The position numbers and the translations under genes are program-made. A DNA stretch of 64,000 bases from Ricordea florida (Eukaryota > Cnidaria > Anthozoa > Corallimorpharia > Ricordeidae): the NCBI GenBank assembly GCA_949710005.1, contig OX453273.1:35036750-35100749 (forward strand), given 5' to 3'. This document shows positions 42,501 through 52,000 of the stretch, piece by piece. Under the pieces are notes generated by a model, which ran no database searches, was not told the DNA's origin, and worked only from the letters and a program-made list of their open reading frames with translations. The first letter of the stretch is position 1. Each line of letters opens with the position of its first letter.

Positions 42501-43405
42501 ATTGCTTTCTTGGATTCTAATTTTAGTGGTAATGGAATATAGGAACTTCCAGAAATAGGTTCATAGGGATCGATGTTAATATCAAAGTATTCCACCCGGT
42601 CGAATTGCCATCCAGAACCTTGATTTTGAAACTGTTCAATCAATTCAAGTTGGCGATTTGTCATTATATTGAATAATTCAGAAAAATCAGTTGACTCTGT
42701 TATGATTTTCATATTTGAATGAAAGTATCCTGAATTTTCATCAATCAGACCAGTATCAGGATTCTTTTTTATGAATTTACAGGTAAAGATGAACTTGATT
42801 TTGATAGACTTCTTTTTCTGATTAATTAGATCTATAACTTTTGGTTTGATTTTATTGATAAATGTCTTTGGGTCGTACCCTTTTTGTCCATCTATCCTAT
42901 ATGTTTTCAGATATCCTCTCAATGCTGTTTGTTTTTCTTTTGGAGCGAGACGTTTGCTTGATATGCGTTTGGAAACCAGTCTTTTTAAAGTGAATATTCT
43001 GTTAACCTTTTCCTTCAAACCATCAACTCGTTTGTTTACAGTCTTTTTGATAGGTTCTGGGATATAAGATAGTATCCAATCTGCAAACTTGTTAATCTCT
43101 TTATTTATCGGTTTGACAACTTTTCTTGATAAATTTTTAAGTGATATGGGTTGGGAAGGTTTGATAATGGGAATATTAATCTCAGGAACTGGTTCATCTA
43201 TAATTAATCTTTTTGGTTTGTTTTTCATATTATCAAAAGCTTCAGCAATTTCCGGAATTTTACGCAACTCTTTGATAATTTCATTTTTAGACAATTTTTT
43301 ACCTTTTTCTTTAATAATTTTTTTTATCTGATTTACTATTAGTCTTTTTAAACTTTCGCCATTTTCGTTTATGGCTTGTTTTATCTGTTCTACAAGTTGT
43401 TCCAT
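39506..43405 (-). CDS. Family B DNA polymerase (protein-primed type)
   Basis: Replicates the element; 1299 residues, ATG at 43405, fully open. Residues 1-54 come from the TIR and are shared with the Cys-repeat gene. A C2H2-like motif (CRRCYNSFPTEKSLEKHLEY) precedes the exonuclease: ExoI YADFEC (about 490), ExoII NLSGYDAH (about 635), ExoIII YLESDVLLLAD. Between ExoI and ExoII is a CHICEYELG...HCHLTG...CNLNYK cluster like that of endonuclease VII zinc sites. Polymerase motifs: A DANNLYGG (about 900), B NNSVFGKT (about 1030), C FTDTDSLAYE (about 1130). Long insertions agree with protein-primed PolB. The gene occupies the right arm and starts inside the TIR. Confidence 0.95.
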   Translation of the reverse strand: MEQLVEQIKQAINENGESLKRLIVNQIKKIIKEKGKKLSKNEIIKELRKIPEIAEAFDNMKNKPKRLIIDEPVPEINIPIIKPSQPISLKNLSRKVVKPINKEINKFADWILSYIPEPIKKTVNKRVDGLKEKVNRIFTLKRLVSKRISSKRLAPKEKQTALRGYLKTYRIDGQKGYDPKTFINKIKPKVIDLINQKKKSIKIKFIFTCKFIKKNPDTGLIDENSGYFHSNMKIITESTDFSELFNIMTNRQLELIEQFQNQGSGWQFDRVEYFDINIDPYEPISGSSYIPLPLKLESKKAIINVKNMNDNECFKWAVTSAAFPKEKDPQRLNKQMRENSEKFDWSGMEFPVKWKHIDKFEKQNPYYTINVHGYDKDKGEVYPLRISNKQNGYLIELILISNDEGNHHYCWIKNFSRLVSSQINNNQHKREFCRRCYNSFPTEKSLEKHLEYCATNKEVKIDMPKDKDGNPKYIKFNNYNRKMRVPFVVYADFECITEKINTCSPDKSKSSTNQYQKHKPSGYCYLIKFFDENYETVIRKYTAKSSDDDIPQIFINNLESDIREIYNNFKYKKKVNMTRNDKIRYNFATHCHICEYELGEDKVIDHCHLTGKYRGASHNECNLNYKIPKFFPVIFHNLSGYDAHLFIKNLGTTEGKIKCIPNNEEKYISFTKQIVVDTFINKEGNRVEVKRDIRFIDSFKFMSTSLDKLVTNLPKESFKNLNIFYKGEELKLLLRKGVYPYDWFDGLDKLNETQLPPKDAFYSKLNGKDISDDDYKHAEKVWETFNMKTMREYHDLYLESDVLLLADVFENFRDVCQKNYGLDPAHYYTAPGLSWDATLKLTKVNLELLTDIDMLLMFEKGIRGGVSMISTRYGEANNPYMSKYDPKLPIKYIQYHDANNLYGGAMSNPLPTHDFRWMSDKDLTDWKNIPCIIEVDLEYPHHLHDLHNDYPLAPERLVVNKVEKLIPNLNNKEKYVVHHETLKLYESLGLKITKIHRGITFKESAWLKPYIDLNTNLRSKANNDFEKDFFKLMNNSVFGKTMENIRNRVDIRLVTNQKEAKKLITKPNYNHRNIFCENLIAIHMKKTKLVFNKPVYLGMCILDLSKTTMFKFHYNYIKPKYGEMAKLLFTDTDSLAYEIETLDFYKDISPDVREMFDTSNYPKNHPSGIETGVNKKVINMFKDEAGGKQIAEFVGLRAKLYSYRMDEGKEEKKCKGIKKAVVEKTISFYNYKDCLLNKEPQMKTMNVLRSHQHDVFSETVNKVALSADDDKRIIHEDKIHTYAMGHYRFKTESGGSSVS

Positions 43406-43793
43406 TTTGATACTATAAACTATTCTTTTAAACTAATATTTAATTTTTTTTTTTTCTTTAATTTTGAAAATTTCGCTAGAATCAACAATTTTTTTTTTCT
43501 TTAATTTTTTAAAATTGATTTTTTAAAATTTTTTTTAAAATTTCGCTAGAATCAACAATTTTTTTTTCTTTAATTTTTTAAAATTGATTTTTTTAAATTT
43601 TTTTTTAAAATTTTTTTAAAGTTGCGCTAGAATCAACAATTTTTTTTTTTCTTTAATTTTTTAAAATTGATTTTTTTAAAATTTTTTTTAAAATTTCGCT
43701 AGAATCAACAATTTTTTTTTTCTTTAATTTTTTAAAATTGATTTTTTTAAAATTTTTTTAAAGTTGCGCTAGAGTCGGTAATATTCTACTACT
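43245..43793. repeat. Right terminal inverted repeat, expanded
   Basis: Mirrors the left TIR but is about 200 bp longer because of 70-81-bp tandem repeats at 43455-43793. It includes the first 54 codons of the polymerase gene. Confidence 0.9.
43455..43793. repeat. Subterminal tandem repeat, 70-81-bp units
   Basis: CGCTAGA starts at 43474, 43544, 43625, 43697 and (terminal copy, CGCTAGAGTCGG) 43767, i.e. spacings of 70, 81, 72 and 70. Units contain poly-T tracts and TTTAAAATTGATT. The left end has only one unit. Confidence 0.85.
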
Positions 43794-43798
43794 TGATC
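43794..43798. repeat. Target-site duplication TGATC, right
   Basis: Second copy of the 5-bp duplication, directly after the right TIR (…CTACTACT). Confidence 0.95.
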
Positions 43799-43837
43799 AA
43801 ATTTGCAAATCGTCCCAGTATTTTTGGCCAGGATTGT
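43799..43837. repeat. 280-bp repeat, copy 1, right part
   Basis: Resumes the interrupted repeat with AAATTTGCAAATCGTCCC and ends ATTTTTGGCCAGGATTGT, the mirrored terminus of 26977. Confidence 0.85.
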
Positions 43838-44015
43838 CTGAATATGTGATTAACCATAAAAAGCAATTTAGGTCTTTAGAACTAAGGAGAACCTCTTTGA
43901 TATCGTTATAAATTGATGTAGGAAGTACAGTTGGGCGTGTCTAGGGTTATAGATATTTGTTTTTGGTTGTCGCGCGCTAAAAGCGGGATTCTTAAGGACA
44001 TTCTTTTTTTTAACT

Positions 44016-44560
44016 GTGACGTGCGTATTGAACATGAATGGGGATTTCTTCGCAACGTTCATTCGCAGTCATTTCAACTTAGCGTTTAGACAAGCTGGGC
44101 CAAAAGTGAATGGCAGAAGATTGTTTGTGATGGATAACGATCCCTCACAGCGAAGCAAGGTAGCCTCAAACGCTCTTAAGGATGTAGAAGCGGAACTTTT
44201 AGAGATCCCCCACGCTCACCTGATGTGGACTGCATAGAGAATGTGTTTCACCTCTTGAAACGGTACTTAGAAGAAGAAGCAATAGCTCTCAATATTACAA
44301 GAGAATCTTTTGTAGAATTTAAACAACGAGTGTTAAGAGCTTTTGATAACATGGCAGTAGAAGTCATAGATAATATCATTTCAAGTATGAAGAACAGAAT
44401 AAAAGCAATCCTGGCATCTAAGGGCAATAGAGCCAAGTATGAGTTAACAAAACTATGTAAAGCAACACCTTTTCTTTCATTTTTCTACGTTCAAACGCTT
44501 AAGTTATTTCAACAGAGATGTGAAATTACTCTATCTGTCTATACAAATCTGCTTATTTAA
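44016..44560 (+). pseudogene. Tc1/mariner-type transposase remnant
   Basis: The C-terminal half of a DDE transposase: LFVMDNDPSQRSKVA contains the second catalytic Asp; DCIENVFHLLKRYLEEEA contains the third acidic position (as Glu of ENVF); then the conserved FKQRVLRAF...ISSMKNRIKAILASKG. The two halves are in different frames with the shift near 44215-44225, and the usual Pro-Asp-Leu-Asn-Pro linker is damaged. The N-terminal DNA-binding domain and first Asp were not seen. Not functional. Confidence 0.75.
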
Positions 44561-44834
44561 TTTACTTTTAGCAGTTACCGAATAACAACAAAAAGGTATA
44601 GATCTGTTAGTTATGTCCCTAGTACGTACGTGACACTGACGTTCGTCAGTTAAAGTCGTTAAAACATGTCATGGAGACAACATAACCCAAAGAAATACGG
44701 TAAAAATTATCTACTTCTTACTAGCTTTGAAATAAGGCAAACTAACAATCATACTTAATACAAATATACGCTACGCTTTCCAAAAAACAATAACCCAATA
44801 CAGGCTTTATCACATGTTGCGTGACAATGGCTTT

Positions 44835-45224
44835 ACATTTCTCACTGAACATTACTCGCTGATCTAAACAATCCTGTCGAAACTACAATAAGTTGCTTTG
44901 AAATAAACGCTTTTGAGAAGAAAATGCTTTGTTGTTATCTATCAATTCCACCCCTATTTAACACCGAAAAAGGGGGTTTCCCTAGCTAGCCAACATTTCT
45001 CACCCATATTACAATAAAAACTATCTAACCAATTTGAACATATTTTTAGGTAAGGGGTGAGAAATGTTCAAAAGTGTATTTAGTGAGTGCATTGGGCTCA
45101 CTCTAGCATTTTAGAGGGAAGAAAAGATTGTATTGAAAGCATTTGGACGATCTAAAGGCTAACAACCTGCAAAAGAACATTATAAACTGGGTTTTGTGGG
45201 TTGAGAAATGTTGCTGAGAAATGT
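44835..45224. repeat. Iteron-like 10-mers downstream of Rep gene
   Basis: ACATTTCTCA at 44835-44844 and 44993-45002, and its reverse complement TGAGAAATGT at 45058-45067, 45202-45211 and 45215-45224. The middle pair extends to a 14-bp-arm inverted repeat (44992-45005 with 45055-45068). Five copies of a 10-mer in 390 bp is far above chance. Confidence 0.7.
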
Positions 45225-45251
45225 AAACAATACTTGTCGCCTGTGTCTATC

Positions 45252-46601
45252 TTAAGAAGTAACGCCATCGGCAGTGTTTTCCAATAAAAATCGACTGAAA
45301 CAATGACCACAGGGCACTAACTGTTGCTGCTTCTCTACTGGTATTTGACGCCAAAAATGGAAAAAGCGCCACCTCACGTTCATCATTTCTGTGTTTGTTT
45401 GGTCAATGCACGCTCCTTTGACTAAAACGATGGGAGCGTTTGAGGTTGCGAAAAAGGGGGTGTCCCTGTTTAATTCCACATCATGACTACTAATATTTTT
45501 CGGAGCAGGCAAATGAACTGTATCGCCCTCAAGAGCAAGTAAGAGATCTGCCCAAGATATTATCTTGGGATGCCATCTAAAATCATTGAGATAAATCATC
45601 TCAGCATCCTCTGCCCCTATCCATGCAAAAGACCCTGTGGCAGGGTTGCAGAAAGCTTTATAAATAACCTTTAACGGAGACAAGATAAACGACTTTCCAC
45701 AATTTGTTGGGCCATGAATGAAAACATTTTGATATTTTCCTCTACCCTTAGCTAAGGCGGTGTGTATTGCACTACAAAATTCTACTTTCCTTATTCCCTG
45801 GCTTGCTAATAACTGCGTGGCTGCTGTTTGCCAGTTGCCATCACAACCGGCCGCACATTCACCCGCGCGTTCTTCTTCTAACAGCTGAATTCGTGTTTTA
45901 CCTACGCGAAGATAAAGGGATTCAGCTTGCGAAAATTCGCGAGCCAATGAAATAGCCTCATCCACGGCCTTATTTCCCCGGTTTGCTATAAATTGGGCTA
46001 AAGAAGTTTTGCCTTCCCTTTTTTGTTGAACAGCCAAACAAACGAGTTGTAGACGCGACGTTATCCCCTTCGCTTGCACAATTTCACACACATCGTAAAC
46101 ACTAAGGTGTTCCGAGGACTTAGCTCTTCTTTTCCTTTTACCTTTCCCATTTTCTCTTGCCTTCTTTTTTCGGGAAGTTATAGCCTGTTCAGTTCGCGGA
46201 ACAGCATCCAAAAGATCTGGATGACCCCTGGAGTGTACGGCGTCCTTGTCCTGTTTAGTGACGTAACGATAAGCAGTGTAATAGGTGTTGTGGTTATCAC
46301 TGAAGTTCACTTGTATACCAAACTTCTCGTACAGATAGTTCTTAACCTGGAGCCATCGCGCTCTTTTGGCAAGTTTAAGAGCCATATGGAAATGATACAA
46401 ATTCATTTCATCGATGCTTTCACCAACGTTACTATGAGCCTCAATGCAAACTACCCACTGTACAACTCTAATTCCACAGCTATTCCAGGCATCTATAACT
46501 GCCGAGGAAAACGTTTCTCGGGAGGGAAACTTCGCCATGTCAGCACGACTATATGTAATAAGATAAACCGTCCTTTGCGCTGCATTTGGTAATGATTCCA
46601 T
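45252..46601 (-). CDS. Rep-like protein: HUH endonuclease + superfamily 3 helicase
   Basis: Predicted rolling-circle replication initiator: nicks DNA by a tyrosine and unwinds it. First ATG at 46601 gives 449 residues, fully open. Motif I-like VYLITYSRA; metal-binding HFH at residues 70-72 (YHFHMAL); motif III YVTK at 113-116 (catalytic Tyr and Lys). A basic linker (about 144-162) follows. The SF3 helicase has Walker A GPTNCGKS at 297-304, Walker B IYLNDF at 336-341 and motif C FFATSNAP at 383-390. This order is that of CRESS-DNA virus and parvovirus-type Reps. It lies next to iteron-like repeats and between two 280-bp direct repeats. It could be an endogenized virus gene or part of a HUH-type transposon; I cannot decide which. 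Confidence 0.85.
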   Translation of the reverse strand: MESLPNAAQRTVYLITYSRADMAKFPSRETFSSAVIDAWNSCGIRVVQWVVCIEAHSNVGESIDEMNLYHFHMALKLAKRARWLQVKNYLYEKFGIQVNFSDNHNTYYTAYRYVTKQDKDAVHSRGHPDLLDAVPRTEQAITSRKKKARENGKGKRKRRAKSSEHLSVYDVCEIVQAKGITSRLQLVCLAVQQKREGKTSLAQFIANRGNKAVDEAISLAREFSQAESLYLRVGKTRIQLLEEERAGECAAGCDGNWQTAATQLLASQGIRKVEFCSAIHTALAKGRGKYQNVFIHGPTNCGKSFILSPLKVIYKAFCNPATGSFAWIGAEDAEMIYLNDFRWHPKIISWADLLLALEGDTVHLPAPKNISSHDVELNRDTPFFATSNAPIVLVKGACIDQTNTEMMNVRWRFFHFWRQIPVEKQQQLVPCGHCFSRFLLENTADGVTS

Positions 46602-46834
46602 ACTTGCAACTGCACTCGGTGCCAAACTTGGGCATGCGCATATCAAATTAGCGTAATTGTATAACCATCACGACAACGTTTCTGTCCTAAAAAGTGCCAT
46701 TTAAAGGAAATATTACTTTTTAACACTCCCCCCAACAACACAGAGCCCTAAGAAAACTGTCCACAGCAAAAGGAACTTGCAGGAGTGCCTCATAACGCTG
46801 AAATAGACTCTTTTCATTACAAAGTCAAATTCAG

Positions 46835-47120
46835 ACAATCCTGGCCAAAAATCCGCGGGACAGGACACAAAATAGCATTGTCAGTGAACATTTTATTCTG
46901 CATATCTTAAACCAGTCTCCTAAATTTTTATTAAGCTGTCTTTGCAATTTTAATAACCCCCCCCCCCCCCCCCTTCCCCCCAAACAATGTTGAGAGCAAC
47001 TGGAATCATTCGGACAGTAGATAAACACAGCATCGTATCAACATTGCATGGGGGAGGGGGGCGTGCGAACAGTTCGTGATCAAATTTGCAAATCGTCCCA
47101 GTATTTTTGGCCAGGATTGT
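46835..47120. repeat. 280-bp repeat, copy 2 (uninterrupted sister)
   Basis: Same ends and same orientation as copy 1, about 99 percent alike apart from a longer C run. It reads GTTCGTGATCAAATTTGC through the position where the virus-like element sits in copy 1, so it represents the empty site. Confidence 0.9.
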
Positions 47121-48229
47121 AGAAGTCAGCGTCGTGGTGAGAAGGAACTGAATGAACTGGGACGGCCACCAGAACCACAGCAAGACCGCATAGACGCCAA
47201 CAACCGAGTAACAGAAGACGTAAAAACTTCTTGAAGGAATCGAACCAGCAATCAAGTTTTTATCAGAAGTCAGAATTCCGTCAATAGAAATGTTCGGTGA
47301 TGCAGTCTTTATTTCACCAAGTAAAATCTTCATCGTTCTCGAAAAAGCTTGTGATTATTCCCACTGTTATCAAGAAGGCGCCTATTACAGACCGCCTTTG
47401 CCTTCTTTATAGCGTTTGTCACACGATTGCTAAAGCGATAATTAGCCCTGTCCTCGAAAAGATTGGTTTTTAAATGACTCATAAAAAGGTAAAAGTTTTA
47501 CTGGACTTTTAGATCTACATAACATTTTCATTCTCGATTTCTAAACACCTAAACGCGGAAAAACTCTGTTTCTCTCAAGTTAGAAACCGTTTCGAATCCT
47601 GAATGAGAATTAAAGTGTGCCAGAATTATTATCAGCTTCTTTCGGCAACCTTTATCAATGGAGACTATGATTGGCCGTTTTGAAACAAGGAACGTATTGA
47701 CCTGCATTTCGGCGACCTTGCGCCAGCTTTTTTACTGCGTCTGATACGGGACAGACACATTCACCCCGTCCGGACAAATGATGTTTGTTGTGCGTCTTTG
47801 AAGGTGTATTTTCGAAAGGAGAAAAAGACATTTTTCTACACTGCATTTTTTGTTAAATGTGTTATATTTAACCATCGGCTTACTCAGAATTGAGGCGGCC
47901 ATTTTTGGCAGACTCCAAACCACAAGCACCGGTCATTCTTGTCAGCATTAAGACGAGTCTCTTCTTCTTAAACCACCGCAATTATATTGATTTTATTTAA
48001 AGCAACTTGTTTTAGATAAAGTACCTTACACCATGCAAGGAGCACATGCAAGCAAGACAGAAAACGCCATACTTTCTGAACACGCTATTTACAAAGTTAT
48101 AATGCAGGGAAGAGATATCGAAATAAAAATCGCACTACATTTGTACCTCTCTGGGCTTTTAGTTTTTGTCAGGGCAAAATAACGTAATGCAATGATATCC
48201 CACTACAGAGGGTGGCTCTTAACTTTTCA
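47121..48229. other. Unassigned stretch
   Basis: No gene or repeat recognised. A minus-strand frame at 47125-47333 has two hydrophobic segments, but its neighbours give no support and I do not call it a gene. Confidence 0.35.
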
Positions 48230-48610
48230 GGCGTTTATAAAACCATACAGTCTGAACACTCATTAGAAAGCCATTGAACAGTAGCGTTCTGAAGGGCGGT
48301 TTGTTTTACTGTACAGTGGCATTCTAACTCTCCACACTGCGGCAGTGTGACCGTTCTATGAAAAGCTGCTAAACAGTACTGTACCATGGTACTGTTTGTT
48401 TTACTGCTTACGACGTTCCCACGTTACCATGCTTCGATCAAACCATGCAGTGTGATTATTCTACAGGGAGCTACTGAAGAGCACTATATCGTGGTACTGT
48501 CTGTTTTACTCTACGGTTCTGTTCTAACGTTCTCATGTGTAGGTCAAACCATGCAGTGTGACCATTCTTTTGGGAAACTACAGAACAGTATTGTACTGTG
48601 GTACTGAGAA
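48230..48610 (+). repeat. 106-bp tandem repeat, cluster 1
   Basis: GGTACTGTTTGTTTTACT, TCTAACGTT, CCATGCAGTGTGACCATTCT recur with a spacing of about 105-107 bp over at least three units. Related to the clusters near 51.5 and 56.7 kb. Confidence 0.7.
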
Positions 48611-49028
48611 AGTACGCTTGGCAGAATCACTTAAACACTTCATATGATCGATGTATTTATACAGACATATAATGATGGTGCGTATTATGTAAATGAGAAT
48701 ATAAATTTTGGGAAACCTTTTAAAGGAGGTTGTTGGGTTAAGTTCCTCCCGGCGAGACATCTCTGAAATAGCGACATGAAGAAAATGACATGACGTTAAA
48801 TGGGAACAGCGTCGCGAATTGCGACACTGACTCGCAGTTGTTGAATAAACTTCGTGAGGGGACAAACTCTTCCAGTTGAAATTATGGGTCTACGCACTTG
48901 CACGTCTGGCAATGTAGGCTATTTGACTTCGCTTCCAACAAATTTCTGTGAACTTGAGATTGCCGTCAAAATAAAATGTCTTAAAAACCCTCAGTAATAA
49001 ATTTCTCGGGTATTCAGCGTATCGGTGA

Positions 49029-49089
49029 TCACTTCTTTCTCTTGTGTTTACGTGAGTCTTTTTTGCGAGAAGCTTGCCTCCTCTTGTGC
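49029..49089 (-). CDS. CWC22: CWC22 last coding exon
   Basis: Acceptor tgtatag; basic tail [19 protein letters not shown], then TGA at 49029-49031. Confidence 0.85.
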
Positions 49090-52000
49090 CTATACAATAA
49101 AGAAGAAGGTGAAGTTAGAACCACAAACCGAATAAGATATTCCGAATTTGCGAACAAAAACCATACCTCTTCTTTTTCCGATCGTCCTCCGAGGACTCTT
49201 CCGAGGATTCGTCGGACGATTCTTCCGAACTTGAACTATCTGCACGCGGAAAGCATGACATAATGTCAATATAAAACTACAGTTTTACCTTTTACTTCAG
49301 GCATCGAGCCGACTAAACCACTAAAACAATTGATTGCCAAGTAAACAAGTTCCAATGAGAGCACCTAGCGAGCGCAAAATCTATAGAAGCACGGGCGTGG
49401 GGTTGAGGAGAGAGCAAGGAAAAACGTTTCTTGTTTCTCCATTGACGCCCAACCCTTACTCTTTCACCCTTAGGTTTCGCGTTTGCCTGAATCTCGGCTT
49501 CACTGCTGTTTCCATTCGTGGGTGTTGAAATACTAAGTGGTAAAGCTGTAAAAAGTCTACCCGGGCTGGCGACACCATATAAGAAACATACCTTCGCTGC
49601 TGCTGTCACTGGACGAGTCTGAACTGATGTCGCTAGCCTCCAGTCTCTTCTGGGCCATGATCATTTTTGGCGCGTTCTTCAGATGCTCCCTAAGTTCATC
49701 GCTAAATAAAATAAAACAAACAGTCCACGGTTTAGTCAGAGAAACCGTGAAAAGTGAGGAGTTAAGTTCTTCATTAGGAATGAAAGAATTAAAAACGTCT
49801 CTTTACCCAAGTTTGATTATGTGCAACAGTTTGAAAGTAACAGTAAGAGAAGAAGAGATTGGGTCGAGTACTCGTCCAACTCTTCTAAACTACAAACAGT
49901 CTCACTTTCCCCAGGCTCCCGCTCATCAGCTAAAAGGAAAACTAAAGGAAAAGTAAAATGTAATTTGAGGCGCCCACGAGCCATGTGATCCACATCGCCA
50001 AGGTTTACCCCTGCTCCTATGACATGAAGCACATACTAGCATTGCTACAACCCACTCTGACAGCATATATTACTCCGCATTTGATAGGATCGATGCCAGT
50101 CCACGGCACATCTAACCCCAGCATTATGTTGGCAATAGACAATTATACAGGTGGGTTGAAAGCGTTTCCAGCCTAAGGAAACATCACAAGTTACCCCCAT
50201 CATTAGATCACGGGGCATGTGTATACACGTGGGCTGGGTTGTTCGAAGCAGGGTAAAGGTAACCAAGAGTTAGTGCGACATTTAAATGCAGATATGAGAG
50301 CTTCTAAAGCATATTCAGTATAATTCTTTTTGAATACAATTTCATGATTGTATACTTAAAAAAATAGAGAAAGTTATCGGAGAAAATGCTTTTTAACAAG
50401 AGGAAATAAATCCCAAGCCCTTGAGAAACATCAGATTGAAGGACAAGTGCGATGCCACTGCGCCATCAAGGCGTCAAGAATTCACGCGAGGCAAATTATG
50501 TTTTTAACCATTTGCACGATTTCCAAGCTGACTCTCACCTTTTCAGAGTTCAGACTCGACGCCAAGAAACAAACCTCAAGCTTGTTTTAGGAGGAAGGGA
50601 AAGGAATCCTTTTCAACCTACCGCATGGAACTCGGAGCGAAAGTGCAACATCAGCTGTGCTATGGCCCGGCGCGTGACTCGATCCTAAATTTTCATGACA
50701 TGGTTTTTATCTCTTATAAAGGAAGTACACTCTTTTAAGCTCACAATGGAAACAAATATTCCTGAAGAATAGCCTACCACCGAAAAAGAAGACATGGAGT
50801 CCTTAAAAGCAGCGAAAAGCCGTTTCGCGTTGCGATTTCTTCGATTTCACGGACACTACCTAAATAAGGCCCTATTAAAAACCGAACGTCGGGCTTCAAA
50901 ATGGCTTTTGCATGCAAATACAAGACCAGGGTAATCGCTTAAGCAAATTAAATGTTGTTTGCAAATGTTGATTTGCCTTTTGCCAACAATTTAAGTGATC
51001 ATTTGAACCAAAATCCAGTGATTTCTGTACTTTTCATCGCAATTTACTGCCAAGTGATCGCTTTGAACAAACACGAAATGTCTTTTGCGCGGACGCAATA
51101 TAATAGAAAGTTTTATGCCTCTAATAGCAACATGCCCTCATCTGTCTGGTGACTTTCGCCACTTCTTATATTTCACTTATGATTTCTTCTCCTGGTCGCA
51201 TTGACTAATGGCGCGTTACTGTAATTGGTCAATTCTTGTAAACTGATTGTGACCATGGGTAACTATAGGCCAGTGAATCTCACGAAAAAGCCCCTAGGCG
51301 TCTTGTTTACGGTAATTTACTATCGTTTTCAAACTTACGTTACACCACCCAAACCAATGGAGGTGAAGAAATTAATGGAGAATCGCGTGTTTCGTGGATT
51401 GTCCCGAGGAAAGATTCCTTCAAAGTACTCAGCCAGGAACCTTCGAGAAAATGAGGAAATGATAAACTAAAAAACAACAAACAAAAACGACAATGGACCA
51501 AAGAAAAACAAAACAAACAATACAACAGTACAGTACTGTTAAGTGGCTCTCCAACAAATGGTCAAGTTTCATGGTGCGATCCACAGATGAAAAAGACAGA
51601 ACCACTGCATGCAAAACAAACAGCACCACAGTAGACTCTATTTAGTAGCTTTCCAAAGTATGGTCAAACTGTATGGTCTCATTCGTTTCATCCACAGATA
51701 AAAAGGTTAGACACACAATATACAGTTAAGACAAACGGAGCGGGCATTTTGAAAAAGTTAGAACCACACTGTATAGAAAAACAAACAAAAATAAAAGTGC
51801 TTTCCAGTAGTTTTTCAAAGAATGGTCACATTGCATGGTTTGATCCTGAGACGAAAAATTTATAAATTTAACCTCAGTGCTCTAAAACTCTGCAAAGAAT
51901 GCAGATTAATTAAAGTTGGAACCGCACCCAAAGTAAAATCGAAGTAAAGAACCACGAGATAGTATTCTTTGGCAGCTATCCAAAGACTTAAAGGGGAACT

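Larger units (their letters stand above)
27216..43793. mobile_element. Polinton/Maverick-like (adintovirus-like) endogenous DNA virus
   Basis: 16,578-bp element with TIRs starting AGTAGTAGAATA, a 5-bp TSD (TGATC) and the hallmark gene set: DNA polymerase B, retroviral-type integrase, FtsK/HerA packaging ATPase and a probable double jelly-roll capsid protein. About ten further proteins are unassigned. No adenovirus-type maturation protease was recognised, which is unusual for Polintons. Base composition is distinctly AT-rich compared with its flanks. Most frames are open and only two homopolymer breaks were seen, so the insertion is young or the breaks are assembly errors. Classification is by gene content, not phylogeny. 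Confidence 0.92.

Noticed and set aside
46074-46592. 172-codon plus-strand frame within the Rep gene
   Set aside because: It is antisense to the motif-bearing HUH domain and has no recognisable feature.
46950-47333. 127-codon minus-strand frame with hydrophobic segments
   Set aside because: It runs into the C-run and 280-bp repeat; half of it is repeat sequence, so coding is unlikely.
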